Shown piece by piece: positions 18,402-28,593 of a stretch of 64,000 nt of DNA; position 1 is the first letter of the stretch, and every line of letters starts with the position of its first letter. Location of the stretch: the NCBI RefSeq assembly GCF_026262505.1, contig NC_067203.1, positions 2,170,001 to 2,234,000 on the forward strand, read 5' to 3'. The notes beneath the pieces are model-generated. The model was not told the origin of the DNA. It saw only the letters and a program-made list of their open reading frames with translations, and made no database searches. The DNA comes from Trichomonas vaginalis G3. Taxonomy: Eukaryota; Parabasalia; Trichomonadida; Trichomonadidae. The position numbers and the translations under genes are program-made.

Positions 18402-19487
18402 TTATTTTCTTGCAATTGATAATAAATATTCTCTTACTGCTCCTTTCGATTTATCAAGTGCTGTTTCTCCATCATTATCCTTTGCTTCTTTATCAGCTCC
18501 AACTGAGATAAGATATTGAACAACTTTAAGATGACCATTATATGATGCATAAATGAGTGGAGTACGTCCATAATTATTCTTTGCTTCTTTATTAGCTCCA
18601 ACTGAGATAAGATATTGAACAACTTCAAGATGACCATAATCTGATGCCTCAATGAGTGGAGTACGTCCACCATTATCCTTTGCTTCTTTATTAGCTCCAA
18701 CTGAGATAAGATATTTAACAACTTCAAGATAACCACTTATTGATGACCAGTATAGAGCTGTACGACCATCTTTGTCTTTGATTTCTTTGTCACAGCCACA
18801 TTCAATGAGAGATTTAACAAGTCTCAGATTTCCTTTAACAGATGCAAAATGAAGTACATTTGTACCCAAAAAGTCAGGATTTTGTTTTTTCCAAAGTTCT
18901 TCGTCACATGCTTTTTGCATCATTTTTTGATTTCCTTTTTCTGAAATTTCATCAAAGAATTTGTAGATTTGTTTGAAATCTTCAGAATTTTTAAGTTCCG
19001 AAATTTTCGAAAGAAATTCTTTTGGTAAATCGTTTCCTTCTTTCGCTTTGAGTTGAGAGTGAAGAGTTTGCATCTCTTTCTCAACGTTTTCTTTTTCTTT
19101 TTGGATCCGAATTAAATCTGCTTGAAGTTTTTCGATTTTATGTGCTGTAATGGATTGATCCTTTTGCAATTGTTCTAAAAAGACAATAATTCCTTCGAAA
19201 ACTCGCATCTTCATGTACTTTTGAACTGATTTAAGTGTTGAAACGGCATCTTGTAGGTTGTTTATTGAAACATTTGCATTTCGAGTGCAGGCATACAATT
19301 CACGTGCTGAAATGACAGAATGGGATTGCGCAAGAAGAGAATTGAACTCGTCAGGTGTTAAATTCGCGAATTTCATGATTGATTCGATATCTTCGACTTC
19401 GAATGTGCTAAAGAGATTATCCGCTTCAATATAATCTTTGATATGTGAGCCAATATATTCGTAGTTCAGAACAATTCCCTGACTCAT
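18402..19487 (-). CDS. Ankyrin repeat protein with coiled-coil N-terminus (361 aa)
   Basis: The start MSQGIVLNYEYIGSHIKDYI, a helical N-terminal domain (about 1-115), a coiled coil (about 115-155) and a helical linker precede about five ankyrin repeats (from about residue 205), each with a DGRTALYWSS or GGRTPLIEAS type consensus and GHLEVVQYLISVGANKEAK. It ends with ALDKSKGAVREYLLSIARK. This layout is common in a large Trichomonas ankyrin family. Ankyrin arrays bind other proteins, but the partner is unknown. The N-terminal 195 or so residues are identical to the right-arm copy at 60,950, while this copy has two more repeats. The frame is whole. Confidence 0.9.
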   Translation of the reverse strand: MSQGIVLNYEYIGSHIKDYIEADNLFSTFEVEDIESIMKFANLTPDEFNSLLAQSHSVISARELYACTRNANVSINNLQDAVSTLKSVQKYMKMRVFEGIIVFLEQLQKDQSITAHKIEKLQADLIRIQKEKENVEKEMQTLHSQLKAKEGNDLPKEFLSKISELKNSEDFKQIYKFFDEISEKGNQKMMQKACDEELWKKQNPDFLGTNVLHFASVKGNLRLVKSLIECGCDKEIKDKDGRTALYWSSISGYLEVVKYLISVGANKEAKDNGGRTPLIEASDYGHLEVVQYLISVGANKEAKNNYGRTPLIYASYNGHLKVVQYLISVGADKEAKDNDGETALDKSKGAVREYLLSIARK

Positions 19488-19805
19488 TAAAATTTGTAAA
19501 GTGGTAAATTTATGGAATCCACATAATGATAATTATGAATATTCATTTATTTCCGATTACATTTTTATATGACTTGTCCGCAAAACATTCAATACACTGA
19601 GAATAAATTACATGGCATTTGTCGTCAAATGCCATGTAAAACTCTCAACAGTTGAGCCCCTTATTGCTGGGTGAAATCACCCATGTTACAATGTATATTG
19701 ACTATAAGAAAGGCTACGATTATCTGAAATTGATGCTTTTCCTACAATCAATTTTGAAGATATTTTATAAATATATTTTTTTTATAACAAAAAAACAAAA
19801 TAATT
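19488..19805. repeat. Hairpins upstream of the left ankyrin gene
   Basis: A perfect hairpin, TTACATGGCATTTG / CAAATGCCATGTAA with loop TCGT, lies at 19,608-19,641. CTCAACAGTTGAG and GGGTGAAATCACCC follow at about 19,643-19,682. The same set is in the right arm at 60,745-60,835, with small changes (CTCAACTTTTGAG there). Lying before the gene on the minus strand, they might affect its expression, but this is speculation. Confidence 0.75.
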
Positions 19806-19992
19806 TTAAGGATTAAGCGCAGTTAGGATGTCTTTAAGTATCAATAACGATTTCTCTGATAAATCAGCATCATAAAGTGACAAAAGAATGTCAACATCCA
19901 AATTTTCTCTTAATAACTCAATTGGCAGCCTGAAAAACAGTATAGAAATAGAAACAAGTATGAATTCAGTCAGATCTTGTCTGTTTTCATCC
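19806..19992 (-). pseudogene. Armadillo-like gene fragment (left arm)
   Basis: The last 61 residues of the gene at 60,632 are present with the same end (LKDILTALNP). At 19,992 the homology stops abruptly after the codons for DENRQD and satellite sequence begins. All upstream coding sequence is missing, so this is a truncated copy and not expected to function. Confidence 0.9.
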
Positions 19993-20115
19993 ATGCAGTG
20001 ACAATGTCTCCCAGAATGAGACATGCAGACCGACAAGAGTGTATTGTGCACTCTTGTCGGTCGAAGTTTTGCAATCGCGTTGTGATTGCAAAAGATTGTG
20101 CTATTCCTGCATATT
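19993..20115. repeat. Single hairpin-satellite unit (left arm)
   Basis: One copy of the unit that is tandemly repeated at 56,930-57,470. It has the half hairpin GACAATGTCTCCCAGAATGAG, shown in part, the stem ACCGACAAGAGTG / CACTCTTGTCGGT, and the stem TTTTGCAATCGCGT / GTGATTGCAAAA. The left arm's deletion junction lies exactly at its start. Confidence 0.85.
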
Positions 20116-20224
20116 TTCTACGAGCCTGCTTCATAAAATTGAATCCTTCTATCCAAATTAAATGCGATTTCGCTAATCTTTCATCTAAAATCACTAATCA
20201 GAAGCATATTGCAAGTTAACTTGA

Positions 20225-20482
20225 ACCGGCATGTTCCTCCTATCCTGTCTTTCAGTTCTTTCTATCAGCCATGGTTCACAAGGAGGAGAGCTTTGCGCAC
20301 AATCAGACATAAGATTGCGGCAGAGGAACCGGGAAGAGAGCAGCTTGAAGCGGTAAGATGTCCGAATGCTGTCTCCCAGGTGTATCTGTCAGGAAAAGTT
20401 CACAAGGAGGAGAGCTTTGCGCACAATCAAACAGAAGATTGCGGCAGAGGAACCGGGAAGAGAGCAGCTTGAAGCGGTAAGC
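20225..20482. repeat. 83-bp direct repeat, two copies (left arm)
   Basis: TTCACAAGGAGGAGAGCTTT and what follows, to AAGCGGTAAG, occurs at 20,275-20,357 and 20,398-20,480. The copies are 123 bases apart and differ at three or so sites. The reverse strand matches 56,655-56,860 of the right arm with clearly lower identity than elsewhere in the arms. No gene is apparent. Confidence 0.8.
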
Positions 20483-20559
20483 TGTTTTCAAGTCTTTAGT
20501 TAACAAACTTTAACAAAAGACATCTAAAAAATTTGAAATAATTGCAAAATAATGCCGTC

Positions 20560-20660
20560 AGGTAATGCGCACCTAAGGGAGGTGTTTTGCGGGAGCTGGG
20601 GTATCTTGGTGAGTACTCAGGAGGCCAAGAAGGGCACCCCAACCGACATTTTGCTGACGC
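20560..20660. repeat. Conserved 100-bp block shared by both arms
   Basis: GGAGCTGGGGTATCTTGGTG and TACTCAGGAGGCCAAGAAGG with neighbours match 56,475-56,575 of the right arm in reverse. It is GC-richer than its flanks and contains GTATCTTGGTGAGTACTCAG, which would be read the same way in each arm. The nature is unknown. Confidence 0.6.
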
Positions 20661-20726
20661 ATTGTGTAAGCAACCATTCTGATAACCGCTCAAACCGTCG
20701 GGACAAAATAATTTATGAAATTATAA

Positions 20727-21000
20727 GTCATCTTTCTAATACATATTTTTGGAAGGGCGTAAGATACGCCAACTTAAATATATTATTAAATATGAGAAAA
20801 TCGCTCAACAAAAAAACAATTCTTTCAAAAAGTTTAAAATTTATCTTTCTAATACATATTTTTGGAAGGGCGTAAGATACGCCAACTTAAATATATTATT
20901 AAATATGAGAAAATCGCTCAACAAAAAAACAATTCTTTCAAAAAGTTTGACATTGATCTTTCTAATACATATCCTATGGAAGGAGTTTACATTCACAAAA
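20727..21000. repeat. 113-bp tandem repeat, about 2.3 copies (left arm)
   Basis: Units start at TCTTTCTAATACATA at 20,731, 20,844 and 20,957, giving a 113-bp period. Each full unit has the palindrome GGCGTAAGATACGCC. The right arm has about three copies (55,968-56,300) in reverse. Confidence 0.9.
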
Positions 21001-21769
21001 TAAAAACCAGTTCAAAATCTTATTACTCCTTGAATTAAAATCATTTAATTTCAAATCCATTCCAAATCCTTAAATCTGTATTAAAATCATTTTGCCAACA
21101 ACCAACACAATACAAATTACATTTCCATATATCTTCTTGTCCATTTTAATTTTTTATCTCATTTTATTTAATTTTATTTAAAGCATATAGACATCGAGAT
21201 CCTTTACACATAGTTATATAAAAGTCAAATACATAATAAATTCTTAATTCTAGAGATATCTCAAAATCTCAATTTTTTAATTTAAAATACCTTTCATTTT
21301 TCACAGTAATCACAACAAACAAGCCATTTACTAATTAACACATATAAGAAAAATATCAAATTACAAAACAACTTTCAATATCATTCGCATCGAATTCTAT
21401 TTTTTCATAATTATCAACTACATGTTATTATATAATATATGTCGGCGCATATTCCACTCTATACAAGTGTCAGACACACTCACACAAAGCTGTGAGATTC
21501 ATACCTCTATCAGTAGGACTTCTCAAATCAAGAACACATATGTTTCATTATCGCACATCTGTGTAGGATCTAATTAACCCTTTGGACTGGTACTTCAAAA
21601 TTTGATAATTTGATAATTTCATGTGATATCATCATTTGCCTTTAAAACAACTGTGCGTTAAACTAGACACGTTTCTCTATCATAATGCAAAATATCAAAG
21701 TTTGGGAGACTCCCAAAGTGTCTGAAACTGATCATAAGGGTGAAAAACCGTTTTCCAGAAGTTGGGAAC
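21001..21769. other. Inner part of the left arm, no gene
   Basis: AT-rich sequence matching 55,160-55,930 in reverse with few differences, and no open frame of note. It contains GTGTCAGACACACTCACACA (about 21,468). The inner edge holds GTTTTCCAGAAGTTGGGAAC and GTAGGGTATTT, a motif with a weaker echo at 58,597-58,637. Confidence 0.6.
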
Positions 21770-23370
21770 GTAGGGTATTTATCATTGTTTTATTTTATTT
21801 TCTTTCTCTTCATATTTATCATTATTTTATTACATTATCTTTATCTTTATATTTATAAATGTTTTATGACATTATCTTTATCTTCATATTTATCATTATT
21901 TAATGTCATTCTCTTTTCTATCACGTTTAACATTATTTGATGAAATTCTCTCTATAGCAATGAATACCCGCTTAGTCTTGCAATTAAAGTGAATTCAATA
22001 GAAATTGTTAAATTCTTAGTTGAGCATGGTGCTGATGTTAACAAGAAACTTATTCTCTTAGTTTTTTTATTTATCATGATTTTATGGAATTCACTTTCTT
22101 TTCATATTTATCATTGTTTTATTACATTATCTTTCTCTTCATATTTATCATTGTTTTATTGGATTTTCTTTCTTTTCACATTTATCATTGATTTATAACA
22201 TTATCTTTCTCTTCATATTTATCATTGTTTTATAACATTATATTTATATTTATATTTATCAATGTTTTATTTCATTATCTTTCTTTTCGTATTAATCATT
22301 GTTTAATGGCATTATCATTTTCTTCATATTTATCACTGTTTTATTTGATTTTCTTTCTCCTCATATTTATCATTATTTTATGATATTGTCTTTCTTTTCA
22401 TATTTATCATTGTTTTATTACATTATCTTTTTCTTCATATTTATCATTGTTTTATGCAATTCTCTTTCTTTTCAAATTAATCATTACTTAATCCAATTCT
22501 CATTCGCTTCATATTTATATTTGTTTTATAAAATTCAATTTCTTTTCATGTTTATCATTGTCTTATTGGATTTTCTTTCTCTTCATGTTTATCATTGTTT
22601 AATGAAATTTTCACAATATTAATGAATGTCCTCTTAGTATTGCCATCAAAAATAATTCAATCGAAATTATCCAATTCTTAATTGAGCATGGTGCTGATGT
22701 TAACAAGAAACTTATTCTCTTTCTTTTTATTTTCATCATTATTTTATGAAATTCTTTTTCTTTTCATATTTATCACTATTTTATTGGATTCTCATTCTCT
22801 TCATATTTTTCATTTTTTTATTACATTCTCATTCTCTACATATTTTTCATTATTTTATAAAATTCATTTTCTATTCATATTTATCATTGATTTATCTCAT
22901 TATCTTTCTCTTCATATTTTTCAATATTTTATGGAATTCTCATTCTTTTCATATTTATCATTGATTTATCACATTATCTTTCATTTGATATTAACCTTAT
23001 ATTTTATGGAATTCTATTTCTTTTCATATTTATCGTTGTTTTATAGAATTCTTTATCTTCTCATATTGATTATTTTCTTATTGTATTCTTTTTTTCTTCA
23101 TATATAACATTGTTTTATTGGGTTCTCTTGATATTAATGAAAGCCCTCTAAGTATTGCCATCAATAATAAATCAATCGAAATTGTCCAATTTTTAGTTGA
23201 GCATGGTGCTGATGTTAATATGAAGCTTATTCTCTTATTATTCATATTTATCATTATTTCATGGAATTCTCATTCTTTTCATATCTATCATTGTTTTATG
23301 GCATTATCTTTATCTTCATATTTATCATTGTTTAATCACATTATCTTTCCTATCATGTTTAATATTATTT
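21770..23370. repeat. 37-bp T-rich tandem repeat array
   Basis: A 37-bp unit, TTCATATTTATCATTGTTTT then A-C/G-ATT-ATCTTTCTC, is repeated some 35-40 times with drift. Runs are broken by four ankyrin-coding modules (see next entry). Frames read from it give Phe/Leu/Ser/Tyr-rich 'membrane-like' products in all three plus frames, which are not genes. Confidence 0.85.
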
Positions 23371-23485
23371 GATGAAATTCTCTCGATAGTAATAGATGCC
23401 ATCTTAGTCTCGCAATCAAAGCTAATTCAAAAGAAATTGTCGAATTCTTAGTTGAACATGGTGCTACAAATGTCGAGTAATTCTT
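21960..23485 (+). pseudogene. Ankyrin gene debris inside the T-rich array
   Basis: Four single ankyrin modules lie on the plus strand at about 21,960-22,050, 22,620-22,715, 23,130-23,225 and 23,385-23,480. They encode variants of SIEIVQFLVEHGADVNKKL preceded by PLSIAIKNN. Each of the first three is followed by the same TTATTCTCTT and then the T-rich repeats. The last ends at a stop after HGATNVE. They resemble units of one ankyrin array pulled apart by repeat expansion. No start or continuous frame is present. Confidence 0.75.
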
Positions 23486-24139
23486 TTTTAGAATAATTAT
23501 TCTATATTGAAAAAGATATTTTAACGTAGACTTTATTACAAAATAAACATCTTATAATAATTTAATGTTAATTTACTGCACTATTACACTCAAATTTAAA
23601 GATGGCTACATATTTTGCGCATTAATTGATCGTTTTTCAACATATAACACTGTGACGCCTTGTGGCATCGAACCTGGTTTTTACCCAAAATCTTACTGAT
23701 AAAATACACCTGTTAATTAATTTAAAAACAAAAATCATTCCTTTGCACAGATTCCTTTGAGACATTTGAAGGGTATGATTTCGATTTTGTGGAATTTACT
23801 ATGCTTATTTTCAATATTATGTATACTACATATTAATGATTTTCTATAAACATAAATTCCCAATTTTCGTTGTCAAAATTAAAAATTGTTTCTGATTAAT
23901 AGCTCAGATTGTATGTAGTTTGATTAAAAGTATATTTGTTGGAAAGCCAAATTGTTTCTTTAGTATTGGAAACAAGCTGATGTATCCATCGAAATTTCAG
24001 TCGAAAAACGAATTTCATTAAATAAAGCAGAGTAAAATTAAAAATTCAATGAAAGTGAATCCGGCATTAATGATCAACTTCCTAGATTATTTGATGATTC
24101 ATCATATTTGGTGGTTGGTGGGATGTTTATTTGGTATGC
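23486..24139. other. Gap, no gene seen
   Basis: AT-rich sequence with no convincing frame or repeat. Confidence 0.4.
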
Positions 24140-24300
24140 ATTCTCTTCATCCTAATAAGGTACATGCAAATATCAATGAAAAAAAAATAAAGATGGATAT
24201 ACCGCTCTTCATCTTGCAGCAAAAAATATTTGTCATGAAGAAATTACCAAACTTCTTCTTTCTCATAGTGCAAAAATATAATGTTCTATTCTAGGATGCT
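24140..24300 (+). pseudogene. DUF3447-type ankyrin fragment
   Basis: The nucleotide sequence 24,165-24,295 codes in changing frames for ANINEK, DIPLFILQQK (an altered TALHLAAKN) and KLLLSH-like residues, the ankyrin consensus of the DUF3447 family also seen at 14,404. Two or more frame changes and a stop mark it as a remnant. Confidence 0.65.
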
Positions 24301-24836
24301 ATTATTTCTTTTTCTGATATTTAATATAATGAATTTCATTAGAACTTAAGGGTGTATTGACCACTTTCTGACATTCTCTCGATTTTTTTGACACACAAAA
24401 TCAAAAGCTAATATTTTTGGTCAGGAGAAAGTATATATAAATCACTACTTATACTAATTTAACTCAATCAATACATGTCAAAATTTTCTAACAATATCTT
24501 AGAATGGCACACATAGCAGACTTCATTGAAATCGGACCAGGTCGCCTAATATTCCTTTGTTTACCAGCGCTCCTACCCAAAATTAGGTAATTAGTTCACA
24601 GTCTTACCTACGCTTTTCATTCCATTAACCAATGAAAGGCTATCATATTTTCAAAACAAACTTGGACCATATCCTCAAAGTATCTTAATTATTTTATTAA
24701 CTTCAGTTAATTTTGCTTTATTTTGTTTTACTAGGAATAAAAACGTCGGCATATTCAATTTTTAGTTACTTTTTTCGTTTTTTATAAGAACCTTAAAAGT
24801 GCATTTTTTTTATCAATTGAAGAAAATTTAATTTGG
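24301..24836. other. Upstream region of the 1034-residue gene
   Basis: No gene was seen. TTAAGGGTGT at 24,346 resembles the end of the TTAA-flanked element at 36,292, but no partner end was found. A TCAATTG motif lies about 20 bases before the start at 24,837 and could be a weak initiator. Confidence 0.35.
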
Positions 24837-27800
24837 ATGTCATATAATGATGGGTCTGATATATTAAAATCAATCATAATGACACCATATTCGTGTCCAA
24901 ATCCTCCTGATGAAATTGGACAACAAGATGCGAATATTGCGACTTCAACATTGGATTCTTTATTTAGTGATAGGGATTTATCAATGAAGATGAGCAAAAT
25001 TACGAACAACTTGTCCAGGACTATGCAACTCCAAAAAGATAGAGCAAATAATTCAAAATTTCAACCAAAAATTGCAAACATCGCTCTTTTTAAAGATTTA
25101 TTTATGCAACCAGAAGTTAATATAATCAGCGTAATGCAAATTGATAGTATCGCTCAAATACATATTGAAGAAATGTTAACTTTGATTCTTGAGCAGAAAA
25201 TTCCAGGTCCAAGAGCAGGACTTGCCTTATTCAAACTCTTTCATGAATTAAGGATAACTCCTAAAGAATTTTACATGAAATTAATTTCCATTGAAAGATT
25301 GAAAGATTTAAACAACGATCTTTACCGAAACCTCTTCATTAGACTTTGCTATTCATGTTACCATTTAAAGTTAGTTCCTCATAGAGATCTTCTAGGGTAT
25401 ATAATTGATAAGTTTCATCCAAAATATTACGAAATATTTATTAACGAAATTTTATCATCATTTCCAATATTGAAATATGCCTTAACAGAGTCAAGAATGA
25501 AACAAGAATTCAAAAATCACTACGCAATTAAAATTTTTTCATCTAAAACGCAAATGGTTCAAATTTCCACGTATTATTACTTCAAAGACCTGAACATATT
25601 CAACGAATTAATGAGTTTTCTTACACCCGATGTTATTGATCGCGTTTCTAAGCTTATTAAGACATTAAAATATATTGCACCAGTACAAAACGTTTTAATA
25701 CAAAATTACCCATTCGAAGATATTAACAAAACTATTACGGCCATTAAAACTGTAATTCAGATGTCTTCAAAGAAAGATTACAAAAAATTAATTTTAAACT
25801 TGTGTGAAACGATATTTAGCTTCAATAGTTCGAACACTGTTCAAGCGTTTATCATTGCCGAAATAATTACGCAGATGAAAGTCGAATTTCCTCTACATGG
25901 ATATATAGATCTTTTAAGAAAGCACGTTGATGCAATTCCTTATGCAGAATCGCTTTCTACTGAATTACAGGAGAGAGGAGTCTTCTCATTTGAGCGTTTT
26001 ATGTCTTATTTAAACGAAGATAACTCTATTAACGCTTCTATCTTCATGAACACGCCATGTGTTAGCCAGAATAAAAATACCATTGAAAGCAATATCGCTC
26101 GAGCTCAAAAATACGATCCTTCCGAAGAATTCGAGCATTATCTCAAAAAATTTATGACAGAAATGACATTTTCCCATATCACAATCGATGAAGTATTGCG
26201 TCTACCGCCTGTTATACGTTACAATGTTGTCAGAAGCATCGCGGAAAAGAATAAGAACTCATCTTCCCTAGATATCCTCATAGAAGTCAACTATTTCGGA
26301 CTTGCTATTGGTCTACTCTTCGATATCGGCAAGAAACCTGTTAATTCAAACATTCTTCCGCTGAAACAGATTTTTGAGTATAAATTAAATCAAATGGAGA
26401 AGCCAATACCCCAGTATTACCGCGATTTGCTTGATCCTATTATGTTTTCTAAGCACTATGCCATTGAATTCTTCCAAAAACATTCTTCATATTGCTCATT
26501 ACAGGTTTACAATGCAATTTTACAGGTAAACGACCAGCATAGTTTCAAAACAATAATAGGACAGTTCCTTAAAGACCTTCTTGCCTTCCCAGGAGCTTCT
26601 GCCGATGACATTGCTGGATTTATTTGGGATTTCTCATATTCTGTTCTCATTGACAATCCGAAAGACTTCATAATCAAGACATTCTTATCGATACTGTTTG
26701 AAAACAGAGAAAAATCCCTTTGTTTCCGTTGCAAATCCCTTTGTCAAATTTTTGAAAGGTTATTTGAATGGAAACTAATGACTCCCTACTCATTAATCCA
26801 TAAGATTATTGCAGATCCGTTTCCAGAAGTCGAAAATATCCTCATGAATTGTTTATTCAAATTAATAACAAGCCGTAGCAACTTGTTTTCGCTTTCAGAC
26901 TTCTTGAATCCCAAGTTTGTTGACGATGTATTGCAATTAGAAGGTCAAGAACTCTCAACATTGATCGAATTAATCTCAAAGCATCTAAATCACTGCGCGA
27001 TGCCAATAGATATCAACAGAAACGATGGAAACAAACAGATGGGGGACCAAAGCGTCGCATCCGCTAATTACGCCTCTTTTATCTACTCAATTCTTCCTGA
27101 AAAACTTCGCCAGGATGATTTTAATGCTGTTTTTGAGTACTTCCTGCAGAATGTTTCATGGCAAAATGTAGATGTATGGTGTTCTTGGCTCGTAAACAAG
27201 CCATGCTACCGCATGGAAGGCCGAATTTACGTTTCTATTGTCCCAAATCGTCCAGATGACCATTACCAAAAACTCGTGTCACTTTTTCAAAATTTATTCC
27301 AAAATTCTTCGCTCGGCAAAACTTCAGACTTAATTAAATATGCATGGGTAGTTGTATGCCAGGACGAACATATAGCTAAATGTGCTGTTGAAAATATGAT
27401 GAACCTTGAATTTTTCCCGAATGTTTCAGATTTCATCACTCCATCACTGAGACATTCAAGTGATGTCATCCATTCAAGATTCCTTTCCAGGCTGATCAGT
27501 ATGGGCGACAAAAGTGATAATTTTATTAGCACATCTCTTTGTTCGATGCTAATTTGCGCTACAAGTAAGAATAACAGCTACGATACGTTCTCAAACTGCT
27601 TTACAAAAATCCTTCCATACATAAGTAGGTCAGCTAATGCTTATACAATAGATTTGATCAACGGAGTCATCGCATTTTTAGATGAAAGCTGTTCCGACCA
27701 ACTAAGTCATACCCTCAGGAATTACATGAAGACTATTGATTCTTCAACACTTTACTCGAACTTAAGAATCATTCCTTCACAGCCATCTTCGTGGTTTAAG

Positions 27801-27941
27801 GAAGAAAAGCAAGTTTTGCCTCAAATCGACCAAAGTAATACTTACAATCATTCCCTGCAGCCTAATATCGGACCTGAAAGTAATGTTGATGATCAGGGTG
27901 CATATGATTATATTTTTGGAGATGATGATGTATTGCTTTAG
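24837..27941 (+). CDS. Large helical hypothetical protein (1034 aa)
   Basis: I do not recognise this protein. The first about 65 residues are polar and probably disordered. From about 80 to 960 the sequence is a long series of amphipathic helices with Leu/Ile spacing like HEAT or TPR-type solenoids (for example GPRAGLALFKLFHELRITPK, then LVPHRDLLGYIIDKFHP). There are no membrane segments or catalytic motifs. The C-terminal about 45 residues are polar and end with YDYIFGDDDVLL, an acidic aromatic tail that could be a docking motif. Scaffold proteins such as CNOT1- or Mediator-type subunits look like this, but there is no specific match. The start is the first ATG after stops in all frames. It is whole. 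Confidence 0.8.
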   Translation: MSYNDGSDILKSIIMTPYSCPNPPDEIGQQDANIATSTLDSLFSDRDLSMKMSKITNNLSRTMQLQKDRANNSKFQPKIANIALFKDLFMQPEVNIISVMQIDSIAQIHIEEMLTLILEQKIPGPRAGLALFKLFHELRITPKEFYMKLISIERLKDLNNDLYRNLFIRLCYSCYHLKLVPHRDLLGYIIDKFHPKYYEIFINEILSSFPILKYALTESRMKQEFKNHYAIKIFSSKTQMVQISTYYYFKDLNIFNELMSFLTPDVIDRVSKLIKTLKYIAPVQNVLIQNYPFEDINKTITAIKTVIQMSSKKDYKKLILNLCETIFSFNSSNTVQAFIIAEIITQMKVEFPLHGYIDLLRKHVDAIPYAESLSTELQERGVFSFERFMSYLNEDNSINASIFMNTPCVSQNKNTIESNIARAQKYDPSEEFEHYLKKFMTEMTFSHITIDEVLRLPPVIRYNVVRSIAEKNKNSSSLDILIEVNYFGLAIGLLFDIGKKPVNSNILPLKQIFEYKLNQMEKPIPQYYRDLLDPIMFSKHYAIEFFQKHSSYCSLQVYNAILQVNDQHSFKTIIGQFLKDLLAFPGASADDIAGFIWDFSYSVLIDNPKDFIIKTFLSILFENREKSLCFRCKSLCQIFERLFEWKLMTPYSLIHKIIADPFPEVENILMNCLFKLITSRSNLFSLSDFLNPKFVDDVLQLEGQELSTLIELISKHLNHCAMPIDINRNDGNKQMGDQSVASANYASFIYSILPEKLRQDDFNAVFEYFLQNVSWQNVDVWCSWLVNKPCYRMEGRIYVSIVPNRPDDHYQKLVSLFQNLFQNSSLGKTSDLIKYAWVVVCQDEHIAKCAVENMMNLEFFPNVSDFITPSLRHSSDVIHSRFLSRLISMGDKSDNFISTSLCSMLICATSKNNSYDTFSNCFTKILPYISRSANAYTIDLINGVIAFLDESCSDQLSHTLRNYMKTIDSSTLYSNLRIIPSQPSSWFKEEKQVLPQIDQSNTYNHSLQPNIGPESNVDDQGAYDYIFGDDDVLL

Positions 27942-28119
27942 ATATATAGATTTATATTTGTTTTTTATATTTATAAATTGAATGAAATTTAAAAATCTCT
28001 ATTCTTTTTTCCTTATTTATATGCTTTCCGCAGTGAAAACATGAGAAAGCTAGATGTGGCTTTTAAAAAAATCAAAGTAAAATTATTGAATAAAAATCTC
28101 TAAAATTTAGAGGAGCTTT
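27942..28119. other. Convergent intergenic region
   Basis: This separates the 3' ends of the 1034-residue gene and ribosomal protein S11. Several TAAA motifs occur on both strands, fitting trichomonad poly(A) signals. Confidence 0.5.
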
Positions 28120-28587
28120 TTAGAAGACACGGAATTGTCTCTTATCAGCACCGACAGCAGCTGGCTTAACGTGGATAACGTTGAAGTGGACTGTCTTGGA
28201 AAGTGGGCGGCATTCAGCGACTGTAACAAGATCGCCTTCCTTGACGAGGAAAGCTGGGGAAATGTGAGCTGGGATCTTTGTGTGGCGCTTCTCGAAACGC
28301 TTGTACTTGCGGATCCATTGAAGGTAGTCGCGGCGGATGATGATTGTGCGGCGCATCTTTGTAGAAACGACAACACCACGAAGGACACGGCCACGGATGG
28401 AGACTGTACCTGTGAATGGGCACTTGGCATCGATGTATTCACGCTCCTCAGCTGTCTTTGGTGTTTCGATCTTGAGGCCGATGGACTTAACATAACGCTG
28501 CTTCTTCTCAGCATTGGCATGCTTCTTGGAGGCGAGGAAGAGCTGTGGCTGCTTCTGGAAGGCACGTTCGGTCTGGACTGTAGACAT
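28120..28587 (-). CDS. RPS11: 40S ribosomal protein S11 (uS17)
   Basis: The protein is 155 residues, close to the usual 155-160. The eukaryotic N-terminal extension (TERAFQKQP, then [20 protein letters not shown]) and the uS17 OB-fold core are clear: [61 protein letters not shown]. It binds 16S-like rRNA in the small ribosomal subunit. Codons are GC-richer than in neighbours, as usual for highly expressed genes. A CCTTT (M5-type) motif lies 8-12 bases before the ATG. The stop TAA is followed by A, so it doubles as the UAAA poly(A) signal known in this organism. Confidence 0.97.
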   Translation of the reverse strand: MSTVQTERAFQKQPQLFLASKKHANAEKKQRYVKSIGLKIETPKTAEEREYIDAKCPFTGTVSIRGRVLRGVVVSTKMRRTIIIRRDYLQWIRKYKRFEKRHTKIPAHISPAFLVKEGDLVTVAECRPLSKTVHFNVIHVKPAAVGADKRQFRVF

Positions 28588-28593
28588 CGAAAA

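Larger units (their letters stand above)
17885..21776. repeat. Left arm of the large inverted duplication
   Basis: The whole stretch matches 55,157-62,356 in reverse. In order from outside it holds the integrase-like tail, an ankyrin gene, hairpins, an armadillo-like fragment, a hairpin satellite, an 83-bp direct repeat, a conserved block at 20,560-20,660, 113-bp repeats and a final 780 bases. The outer edge is at TTTTTAATTTTGCTAAAAG (17,886) and the inner edge at GGGAACGTAGGGT (21,776). Compared with the right arm it lacks about 3 kb at 19,993. Identity appears complete over the ankyrin N-terminal region and lower over the satellites. Confidence 0.9.

Noticed and set aside
20209-20472. Frames with repeated HKEESFAHNQ
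   Set aside because: Produced by the 83-bp direct repeat; the right-arm copy does not keep the frame.
21740-23372. Several overlapping membrane-protein-like frames
   Set aside because: They are translations of the 37-bp T-rich repeat in all three frames; no starts or conservation.
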